From Archivesica marissinica (lineage: Eukaryota; Mollusca; Bivalvia; Venerida; Vesicomyidae), in assembly GCA_014843695.1 (NCBI GenBank), contig CM026402.1, forward strand, positions 21,213,911 to 21,277,910: a stretch of DNA of 64,000 nt, written 5' to 3'. Below, piece by piece: positions 45,001 through 57,000 of the stretch. A program made the translations under genes and the position numbers. The notes under the pieces were generated by a model. The model was not told the DNA's origin. It saw nothing but the letters and a program-made list of their open reading frames with translations, and did no database searches. The first letter of the stretch is position 1. The number at the start of each line of letters is the position of its first letter.

Positions 45001-48000
45001 GGATACGTTAGACCGCCGCGTCAGACGACGTCAGCCGGTAACGTTAAACCAACTGAGGGATGTTGTGCATCAGGAGTGGACAAATATTGACCAGCAAGAG
45101 ATTCAGACACTCTTCCGTTCGATGCGACGGTGGTGCATTGCAGTGAGAGACGCAAATGGTGCCCATACTCGGTATTGACGTCTGTGTGAAAACTCCATTA
45201 GACCCCTGTCCGACGAATTACGTAATCATGCAGCAGACAGTTTCGGAGGCTCATTATGCTTTATGTGCTCCTCTTTCAAATATGTTGGACTATCATCTTA
45301 TGAATTTTCAAAGAATTTTCTTAATAAATGTTGAAATTATAGACACATAAACACCAGGTATCGTTTCTTTTTTGACTCAGTATACATATAGCTACATAAT
45401 AAATGTATTGCATATTTTATAGGTATAAACTCGTGAAAAGATGGTAGTAATTCCTATATTAGTAATATTATCATGAGTCACTGTACTAGTATAACAAAGG
45501 AATCAGTAATAATCTCATGTTTGTTTAAAGTTTAAACTTTATTTATTTTACAACGATTGCGAAGCAAGTTTTAACAACTTATATTAATCACTCTCGTTGT
45601 CGCAGATGAAAGCGTAAATCTGGTCATTTGTGTGAGAGGAAACCGGAGTACCCAGAGAAAACCTACCTGTCCGATCTGGCGACCACCGTACCATCTCACA
45701 TACTTCCCGGTCCGAGGATCGAACCTGGGTTGCATTGGTGAGAAGCGATCGCGCTAACCACTGCGCTAATCGGACATGTTTGTTTGATAACTTGTTGACA
45801 GTGCATTGACTAGCCACTGGTAACCAGGTTTGCACTATTCATTGTCGTAATCATGTGAACATGATAATTGTTGGTTGCATAATACAGTAGACGTGTGGTA
45901 GAGCATTTAGCATCCTGGCCCAGAGATGGCAGACCTACCCTTATCCCGGCCCTTGCCAGTTGCACCACTGCCTCTCCTAGATGTCTTTGGTGGCATAAGT
46001 TATGACTGTAGCATTTTAAAAGATCTTCACACAAGAAAACTTGCAGAACAAATGAAATAGCACCGCACTCGGCATTGCTTTTTTTTTTACTGTATGCAAG
46101 CAATCTGAACATGGTAAACGAGTTGTGCGATCCGATTGGTCGTCGTAAGAACGTAGCAAGGACGTAGTAAGAACGCATTGGACATGGTATGGGCGTGATC
46201 ATGCGGGTGATAAGAACTTAGAGGAAACGTGTTGCATGCAGTGAGAACCTGGCAGGGACGTAGTAAGAACGCATTGGACGTGGTGTGGGCGTGATCATGC
46301 GGGTGATAAGAACTTAGAAACGTGTTGCACGCAGTGAGACCCTGGCAGGGATGTAGTAAAGACGTAATATGAGCTTGAAAACTGAAAATGTTTCGTATTT
46401 GACCACGTCCCCGCTGCATCTATCAAAATGTTCAGGAAGTAGTGGGGTCTTCATTGTCTATCTATTCATACTGCCAGACTCCCCTTTCGGGTATTAACAG
46501 CAGTTTCTCGGGTATTAACGGCAGTTTCGGGTATTAACGGCAGTTTCGGGTATTAACAGCAGTTTCTCGGGTATTAACGGCAGTTTCTCGGGTATTAACA
46601 GCAGTTTCTTGGGGTATTAACAGCAGTTTCTCGGGTATTAACAGCAGTTTCTTGGTGTATTAACAGCAGTTTCTTGGGGTATTAACAGCAGTTTCTCGGG
46701 TATTAACAGCAGTTTCTTGGTGTATTAACAGCAGTTTCTCGGGTATTAACAGCAGTTTCTTGGTGTATTAACAGCAGTTTCTCGGGTATTAACAGCAGTT
46801 TCTTGGTGTATTAACAGCAGTTTCTCGGGTATTAACGCCATTAATTGTCTTCCTTTAGTGTGATGGGGGCATAAGATCCTATATACATAATATATCTAGA
46901 TTGTGAGATATCAATCAAATCTACAATATACACCTACCCGTAATCTATTAAAATGTTTAAAATAATTTTCTATTATATTAGATATAGAAATTACATTTAT
47001 TGCATACGTTACTATAAATAGTAACAAATTTAATGGTAGAAAAGCAAAATATCTGGTCAACACGGGCAATATATTTCGATTTTCGGCTATGCGATATTGG
47101 CCCGGCACTCGCGGAGAACGAATCACAAGCACGTGTCACAGGTAGCAACAACATAGTAACTACATTGTGTAAACATCGCCGCTGAAGCAACACTAAAGTC
47201 GTTGTCTCTTGGGGCCGTTAAGGTATGCAATAAAGAAGTTATTAAACGGCTGCGGTGGGCCATTTGTGGATATTGGCGCACCTATCCGATATTGGCCCTC
47301 GGGCCTAACGGCCATCGGGCCAATATCTCCATAGGGTGCGCCAATATCCACAAATGGCCCACCTCCGCGGTTTAATAACCTCTAATTATTATTTTGGCAT
47401 ATTTTCGCATATTTCAGACCGAGTTCAAGTTAGACTTGTTTCCTCTTCAAAAACAATTCTATTACTTTGAGCTGTATGCTCTCCCGAAACAGGCAAACAA
47501 GGACGAGAGATTTGACAAGTACCTGTCCATACAGATCAATATGCCAGGTTTGTATTGTACTTTAGATGTACCGGTAGTCAAATCCTTTTATGCAAGGAAG
47601 GGATCCATCAGACATGCAGAAGGTTGGAGGTTCTACCCAGGTACCCGTCTGTACCTGAAATACTGCTCTCCGGGTTACATGGAGACTTCCTCCACCAATA
47701 AAAACTGGAGAGTTATTGTATCTCCATGGTTATTGTATCTCCATGGTTATTGTATCTCCATGGTTATTGTATCTCCAGGGTTATTGTATCTCCATGGTTA
47801 TTGTAGCTCCACGGTTATTGTATCATCTCCATGGTTATTGTATCTCCACGGTTATTGTATCTCCATGGTTATTGTATCTCCACGGTTATTGTATCTCCAT
47901 GGTTATTGTATCCCAGGTTCATAGCATCCGGGGTTCATAGTATCTCCACGGTTATTGTATCTCCATGGTTATTGTATCTCCATGATTATTGTATCTCCAT

Positions 48001-51000
48001 GGTTATTGTATCTCCAGGGTTATTGTATCTTCAGAGTTATTGTATCTCCATGGTTATTATATCCCAGGTTCATAGTATCTCCATGGTTATTGTATCTCCA
48101 TGGTTATTGTATCTCCATGGTTATTGTATCTCCATGGTTATTGTAACTCCACAGTTATTGTATCTCCACGGTTATTGTATCTCCATGGTTATTGTATCTC
48201 CATTGTTATTGTATCTCCACGGTTATTGTATCTTCAGGGTTATTGTATCTCCACGGTTATTGTATCTTCAGGGTTATTGTATCTCCATGGTTATTGTATC
48301 TCCATGGTTATTGTAACTCCACGGTTATTGTATCTTCAGGGTTATTGTATCTCCATGGTTATTGTATCCCAGGTTCATAGTATCTCCATGGTTATTGTAC
48401 CTCCATGGTTATTGTATCTCCATGGTTATTGTATCTTCAGGGTTATTGTATCTCCATGGTTATTGTATCCCAGGTTCATAGTATCTCCATGGTTATTGTA
48501 TCTTCAGGGTTATTGTATCTTCATGGTTATTGTATCTCCATGGTTATTGTACCTCCATGGTTATTGTACCTCCATGGTTATTGTATCTCCATGGTTATTA
48601 TACCATAATTTGAAACTCATAAACTAATATCAAACAAATGACCCATGCATAATCATATATGATAAAAACTTGCATGTAAGTTACCATACACTGTCTTCGT
48701 CTATCTTCGCCTCTGTGGTCGAGTGGTTTTGGTCATCACTGATGGGCACAGATTCGAGCCCCGCTCAGGCCGTGTCTATTTATATGAAAGGAGGTTGGTG
48801 CACCAAGTATTGGTTAACCGTTGGAGCCTGGCCCGGAAAGCTGTTGTTAATTAAACTGCCCTCCAGCGATAATGCCCAAAATGGTGCTGATAAAGGCGTA
48901 AAGCCCGCACAAACAAACAAATAAAGGTTTAAACTGTATCAACCGTGACAATAATCTTCAATAAATGATTATACACACAAATAAAGACATGGAGATTAGT
49001 TTATACAAATGTATTTTAGCTTGATTGTGAAACAAGTTCTTGGAACTTATATTAATCACTCTCGAGACCTCATTCCTGATGGAATCCATCGCCACGAGGG
49101 AGATAGAAGAGGCAACATGGAATTAAATGCCTTGCCTAAGGGCATAATCGTAATGGCTCCAGCGGGGCTCGAACTCCGGACCTTTCACACCTGTATTGAA
49201 CGTGCTACAACTGCACTATCTCGACTTCCACCAGTAGATTGGACATGTAGATTGGACATGTAGATTGTAGATTGGACATGTAGATTGGACATGTAGATTG
49301 GACATGTAGATTGACATGTAGATTGGACATGTAGATTGACATGTAGATTGACATGTAGATTGACATGTAGATTGGATGACATGTAGATTGGACATGTAGA
49401 TTGACATGTAGATTGACATGTAGATTGACATGTAGATTGGACATGTAGATTGGACATGTAGATTGACATGTAGATTGGACATGTAGATTGGACATGTAGA
49501 TTGAAGGTTGATATATAACTATCCTGTCGGTTCCTAAAACAAACAAAACACATATTGATGAAGTTTTCTCATTTTCAGAACATATATCAGGCAATCTCAC
49601 AGCGTCCACCTGGAGAGCAGCTATATATTTGTATAAAGACAGTTCCATCGGCACAATAAATGTGACAATAGATCGTCCGTCATTAGATCTGGGCTTCACA
49701 GAGTTTGAGTACAGTCTGTTGAATACCACATCTCAACAGATTGTGAACATTCAACGTTCTGCTAAAGTAAATAACATTTTAACATTACTTAGATATGAAT
49801 TTTAGCCTATTTTTTATTTGCCGTTATTTGCCTACCACAATACTGTCTACCACCCAGGTCGATACGCTGTGTTTACCAGTCTGATATTATGTTTGCTGGT
49901 TTGACATGGCATTTGTGAGAAGCGAGCCTGCTAACCACTGCTTTAATCAGAGCCAAGGTGGCATTTGTGAAAGTGAGCGTGCTAACCACTGCAACAATCA
50001 GAGAGCCAAGGTGGCATTAGTGAGAAGTGAACGTGCTAACCACTGCTTTAATCAGAGCCAAGGTGGCATTTGTGAGAAGTGAGCGTGCTAACCACTGCAA
50101 CAATCAGAGAGCCAAGGTGGCATTAGTGAGAAGTGAACGTGCTAACCACTGCAACAATCGGAGCCAAGGTGGCATTAGTGAGAAGTGAACGTGCTAACCA
50201 CTGCAACAATCAGAGAGCCAAGGTGGCATTAGTGAGAAGTGAACGTGCTAACCACTGCTTTAATCAGAGCCAAGGTGGCATTAGTGAGAGGTGAGTGTGC
50301 TAACCACTGCAACAATCAGAGCCAAGGTGGCATTAGTGAGAAGTGAACGTGCTAACCACTGCAACAATCAGAGAGCCAAGGTGGCATTAGTGAGAAGTGA
50401 ACGTGCTAACCACTGCAACAATCAGAGAGCCAAGGTGGCATTAGTGAGAAGTGAGTGTGCTAACCACTGCAACAATCAGAGAGCCAAGGTGGCATTAGTG
50501 AGAAGTGAGTGTGCTAACCACTGCTTTAATCAGAGCCAATGTGGCATTTGTGAGAAGTGAGCCTGCTAACCACTGCTTTAATCAGAGCCAAGGTGGCATT
50601 AGTGAGAAGTGAGCGTGCTAACCACTGCTTTAATCAGAGCCAAGGTGGCATTAGTGAGAAGTGAGTGTGCTAACCACTGCTTTAATCAGAGCCAAGGTGG
50701 CATTAGTGAGAAGTGAACGTGCTAACCACTGCAACAATCAGAGCCAAGGTGGCATTAGTGAGAAGTGAATGTGCTAACCACTGCAACAATCAGAGCCAAG
50801 GTGGCATTTGTGAGAAGTGAGTGTGCTAACCACTGCTTTAATCAGAGCCAAGGTGGCATTAGTGAGAAGTGAGTGTGCTAACCACTGCAACAATCAGAGA
50901 GCCAAGGTGGCATTTATGAGAAGTGAACGTGCTAACCACTGCAACAATCAGAGAGCCAAGGTGGCATTTGTGAGAAGTGAACGTGCTAACCACTGCAACA

Positions 51001-54000
51001 ATCAGAGAGCCAAGGTGGCATTAGTGAGAAGTGAGCCTGCTAACCACTGCTTTAATCAGAGCCAAGGTGGCATTTGTGAGAAGTGAATGTGCTAACCACT
51101 GCAACAATCAGAGAGCCAAGGTGGCATTAGTGAGAAGTGAGCCTGCTAACCACTGCTTTAATCAGAGCCAAGGTGGCATTAGTGAGAAGTGAGCCTGCTA
51201 ACCACTGCTTTAATCAGAGCCAAGGTGGCATTAGTGAGAAGTGAGCCTGCTAACCACTGCAACAATCAGAGAGCCAAGGTGGCATTTGTGAGACGTGAGC
51301 GTGCTAACCACTGCAACAATCAGAGAACCAAGGTGGCATTTGTGAGAAGTGAGCCTGCTAACCACTGCTTTAATCAGAGCCAAGGTGGCATTAGTGAGAA
51401 GTGAGTGTGCTAACCACTGCTTTAATCAGAGCCAAGGTGGCATTTGTGAGAAGTGAGTGTGCTAACCACTGCTTTAATCAGAGCCAAGGTGGCATTGGTG
51501 AGAAGTGAGTGTGCTAACCACTGCTTTAATCAGAGAGCCAAGGTGGCATTTGTGAGATCGATATGACAAACTGTCATTGTTTCTTCTTTCTATATCTAAT
51601 TTTCAGATCTGGTTTTTGTTTACACTGGTGGCTTCTTCCAAATATGAAATATGGGTAAGTTTTATTGTCTTACCTGTATGAGTACCGTCCATACTCACCT
51701 ATAAGGAGATCTCGTCTATAAGATGACCCACCTATATTGTTCCTGATCTCGTCTATAAGACGACCCACCTATATTGTTCCTGATCTCGTCTATAAGACGA
51801 CCCACCTACATTGTTCCTGATCTTGTCTATAAGACGACCCACCTATATTGTTCCTGATCTCGTCTATAAGACGACCCACCTACATTGTTCCTGATCTCGT
51901 CTATAAGACGACCCACCTACATTGTTCCTGATCTCGTCTATAAGACGAACCACCTACATTGTTCCTGATCTCGTCTATAAGACGACCCACCTACATTGTT
52001 CCTGATCTCGTCTATAAGACGACCCACCTACATTGTTCCTGATCTCGTCTATAAGACGACCCACCTATATTGGTCCTGATCTCGTCTATAAGACGACCCA
52101 CCTATATTGTTCCTGATCTCGTCTATAAGACGACCCACCTATATTGGTCCTGATCTCGTCTATAAGACGACCCACCTATATTGTTCCTGATCTCGTCTAT
52201 AAGACGACCCACCTATATTGTTCCTGATCTCGTCTATAAGACGACGCACCTACATTGTTCCTGATCTCGTCTATAAGACACCCACCTACATTGTTCCTGA
52301 TCCGTCTATAAGATGACCCACCTATATGTTCACCAAAACGACCCACCTACATTGTTCCTGATCTCGTCTATAAGACGACCCACCTACATTGTTCCTGATC
52401 TCGTCTATAAGACGACCCACCTACATTGTTCCTGATCTCATCTATAAGACGACCCACCTACATTGTTCCTGATCTCGTCTATAAGACGACCCACCTATAT
52501 TGGTCCTGATCTCGTCTATAAGACGACCCACCTATATTGTTCCTGATCTCGTCTATAAGACGACCCACCTATATTGGCTGATCTCGTCTATAAGACGACC
52601 CACCTAATTGTTCCTGATCTCGTCTATAAGACGACCCACCAATGTTCCTGATCTCGTCTATAGACGACCCACCTATATTGTCCTGATCTCGTCTATAAGA
52701 CGACCCACCTATATTGTTCCTGATCTCGTCTATAAGACGACCCACCTATATTGGTCCTGATCTCGTCTATAAGACGACCCACCTATATTGTTCCTGATCT
52801 CGTCTATAAGACGACCCACCTACATTGTTCCTGATCTCGTCTATAAGACGACCCACCTATATTGTTCCTGATCTCGTCTATAAGACGACCCACCTATATT
52901 GTTCCTGATCTCGTCTATAAGACGACCCACCTACATTGTTCCTGATCTCGTCTATAAGACGACCCACCTACATTGGTCCTGATCTCGTCTATAAGACGAC
53001 CCACCTACATTGTTCCTGATCTCGTCTATAAGACGACCCACCTACATTGTTCCTGATCTCGTCTATAAGACGACCCACCTATATTGGTCCTGATCTCGTC
53101 TATAAGACGACCCACCTATATTGTTCCTGATCTCGTCTATAAGACGACCCACCTATATTGGTCCTGATCTCGTCTATAAGACGACCCACCTATATTGTTC
53201 CTGATCTCGTCTATAAGACGACCCACCTATATTGTTCCTGATCTCGTCTATAAGACGACCCACCTATATTGTTCCTGATCTCGTCTATAAGACGACCCAC
53301 CTACATTGTTCCTGATCTTGTCTATAAGACGACCCACCTATATTGTTCCTGATCTCGTCTATAAGACGACCCACCTACATTGTTCCTGATCTCGTCTATA
53401 AGACGACCCACCTATATTGTTCCTGATCTCGTCTATAAGACGACCCACCTACATTGTTCCTGATCTCGTCTATAAGACGACCCACCTACATTGGTCCTGA
53501 TCTCGTCTATAAGACGACCCGCCTACATTGTTCCTGATCTCGTCTATAAGACGACCCACCTACATTGTTCCTGATCTCGTCTATAAGACGACCCACCTAT
53601 ATTGTTCCTGATCTCGTCTATAAGACGACCCACCTACATTGTTCCTGATCTCGTCTATAAGACGACCCACCTACATTGTTCCTGATCTCGTCTATAAGAC
53701 GACCCACCTATATTGGTCCTGAAATTGGTGTTGGTTTTGTGTGTTTTACGTTTATTTATCGTCGCTACCGGTTGCCCATATGAGCGACGCCTCCTGAAGA
53801 GATTAGTAAAAAGCACCGACACGAGACCTCGGTTTAACGTCCCATCTGAAAGCAGGGTTCATTCTAGGTCAGAATTTTTGGGAGAAGTGAGAAAGCGCAT
53901 GATCGCTTCCTTAAATGATGTTCTTTAATATACTTCTGCAAAATGGGGTTGATCATGGACACCAGAAGTATAAATTGGGCAGTCTTTTTTCTAAAGCATA

Positions 54001-57000
54001 TTAATACATTCATCTCCCATTCATCATAATGCAAGCAGAATATTTCTTTAGTTTATACAAATTTATTTTAGCTCGATTGCGAAACAAGTTATTTCAACTT
54101 ATATAAATCACTCTCGAGACCTCGTTCCTGATGGAATCCATCGCCACGAGGGAGAGAGAAGAGGCAACGTGGAATTTAAATGCCTTGCCTAAGGGCACAA
54201 TCGTAACGGCTCCAGTGGGGCTCGAACATATTTCTTTATGCTTTCCAATAAATGATAGAAAGAAAGTGAAAGAAAACTCCATCTTACACCGCTTTGAAAC
54301 AGTGGAAAATGGCATTTTCTCTGCCACTAGTTGTGTTTCGTATTCCTGCGCGGTTAGATGTACTTTTGTACTCTAGCTATTTTCTGACTATCATGAACAG
54401 TTAATTATAAATTAATATATTCTAATGAATTTGTTTTGTTTGTATTTTTTAATTTTTTTTAAAAACTATTTCTTATTACGGACTTTCACACTAACAGAAG
54501 TGGTTGTGCAGTTGTGTCACATAGTGCAAAGTGCAATGAGGCTCCAGACAGGGCAGTTAAAATAAATAAAATTTGAAAACAAATATTATATTAGTCAAAG
54601 TCATTTGAAATCATAAAAGAAAAAGAAGATTTGTGTTTATTAGTGTAAGATAGGATTTTATTTCCTCAAGTCATCACCGAGATCTGTATTTCCACGAGTG
54701 AATTTAACCCATTCAACACCAAGTAACTCACATGGACTGGTCCATGATATTCATAAACCAATAAATGAATCAGAAAATCACATTTGGACAAGTTCATTTA
54801 TCAAAATGGGTAATTATGTCTAAAAATAGTCGTATCATTGGCAAAAAGTGCAGATCCTGATGAGACGGCTCGTCACGAGCCGGCTCATCTGGATCTACAC
54901 TTTTTGTAAGCCTATTTAGAGGTCTGTGGTGTTGAAAGGGTTAATAAACACAAATATCCTCTATATCACAGCTTTGAGCACCCAACATTGTATAATCTAA
55001 ATAATTCTTTTCCCCAAAAACTATATAAAAAAATTCCCATTGATACAGCTCATCTGAATTAAAAATAAAAAGGAATAAAAATGAAAGTTAAATATTTATT
55101 GCCAACTCTAACGCTGTTACCATGATAGACTTCTAACGTTCAGTGAGATGACAGCTGTATATACATGTCCTACAAGGTATTGTCGGTATTTGGTGTAAAT
55201 CCTTACATAAGTATAAACTCATCAATTATCGAATCTGAACAAACTTGATTGTTGTTTTTTTGTAATTGATGTTTTTTATGTTAGCACGATAGCGAAACAA
55301 GTGTTTACAACATTAGGTTAATCCATCACCATGTTAAAGCTTCTTAACTCATTACTCAGAACTCACTTCTCAAAGCTTCTTAACTCATTACTAAAAACTC
55401 ACTTCTCAAAGCTTCTTAACTCATTACTCAAAACTCACTTCTCAAAGCTTCTTAACTCATTACTCAAAACTCACTTCTCAAAGCTTCTTAACTCATTACT
55501 CAAAACTCACTTCTCAAAGCTTCTTAACTCATTACTCAAAACTCTCTTCTCAAAGCTTCTTAACTCATTACTCAAACCTCACTTCACAAAACATCTTAGC
55601 TCTTTACTCAAAACCCACTTCTCAAAGCTTCTTAACTCATTACTTAAAACTCACTTCTCAAAACTTCCTCAGAGCTCACTAAATCATTTTCAACCACGTT
55701 TATATTTAAACAAACTTGTTCCTCATGGTTAATCACCCATCGTACACAATGGTTATAGCTTCCTGATTCATGACATGCGGTGTGGTACATAACAGTCATT
55801 AAGTTATGAATACAATTTGTATTTTATGAAAATGACATTGAATAAGGAGTGTATTTTGCTTCAATCTTTAAGCGTTAGTTGCACAATGGGGAACATTATA
55901 TTCACTTGACAGATTTTGAGATTGTTGTAATTTAATATATTTTGTAATTTTAGTTAACAAATTTTTGTTGTATTTTTTCGTTAAGATGGTTTCTTCCTTC
56001 TCTAGTTTCATTCCGGATGAGTTATTTTAATGAAAGCCAAATTTGTATTATTGTTTGTATGTTCTTTAATGTGTGTGTTTTACGTTTATTTATCGTCGCT
56101 ACCGGTTGCCATGAGCGACTCCTCCTGAAGAGATTAGTAATTTTAGATTGTTGGAGGATAGTGCAATGATACAGACAGAGACCCATTACAGAGTCTCCCC
56201 TGGTTCTTTTTTGTGCATGGTGTAAAACACCGACACGAGACTTTGTTTAAAGTCCCATCTGAAAGACAGTTAATTTTATTACGGTCAGACGGGGGATCGA
56301 ACCTGCGATCCCTGGATTACCAATCCAGTGTGTTACCACTGGACTACAGATCCGTCGTGTCACAAACTAATTAGTTACAAGGCAGACACATAGCAATTCA
56401 TAGAGGCTCCATCAGCTGCTGCTCAAAGCATATCGCAGAACTAATATTACCAGTCCAGCGTGTTAACCACACGCTGGACTACAGATCCGTTCTTTAATGG
56501 CAAAACATAAAGTTTATATACAAATGAACAACCAAATAGATGCATATTATCTCTACAAGCAAGCAGTATACCTAATGCTTACTAGTGTACTGCTCAGATG
56601 TACATAGTGGTATAAACTTACCGTCATTTGCTATGTATAACTCGCACTTTTATTACTGAAATCCTTGAGGAATTTGTCTAGTGCGCATTATACACGGGTA
56701 CAGCCTTCACAAATTTAAGTACTGTACATGTACTAATCTATAATATTGAGAATATGTGAGAAATTGTGATTTAATGAGAGACATCAGCCAGTTACTGCCC
56801 CTGAATACTCCCTAAAAGTAGCTAGGTCCTATTAAGTGTTTTCCTCTGTTTTTATCATTGTTTCCTTTGCACAACATGCTAGAAATTTTGATCCACTTTC
56901 AATTTTTTTTTTTGAATTACTTGTGTTTAATATATTGTCAGTGCGATGAAACATGTATCAGCTGTAGATATAATTGCCATTTCAGACCAACCAATTTACA

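Noticed and set aside
41427..48627. Frames of up to 236 residues (MVIVSPWLLYLHGYC repeats)
   Set aside because: 17 bp array read in three-unit periods; open in all frames.
49185..51404. Frames in the 12-13 bp and 52/54 bp arrays
   Set aside because: Repeat artefacts; the real exon 6 lies between them at 49579-49766.
53713..53928. Plus-strand frame of 71 residues ending EVRKRMIASLNDVL
   Set aside because: Made of SINE C and TIR element R fragments; the same ending appears at 24683 from another R copy.
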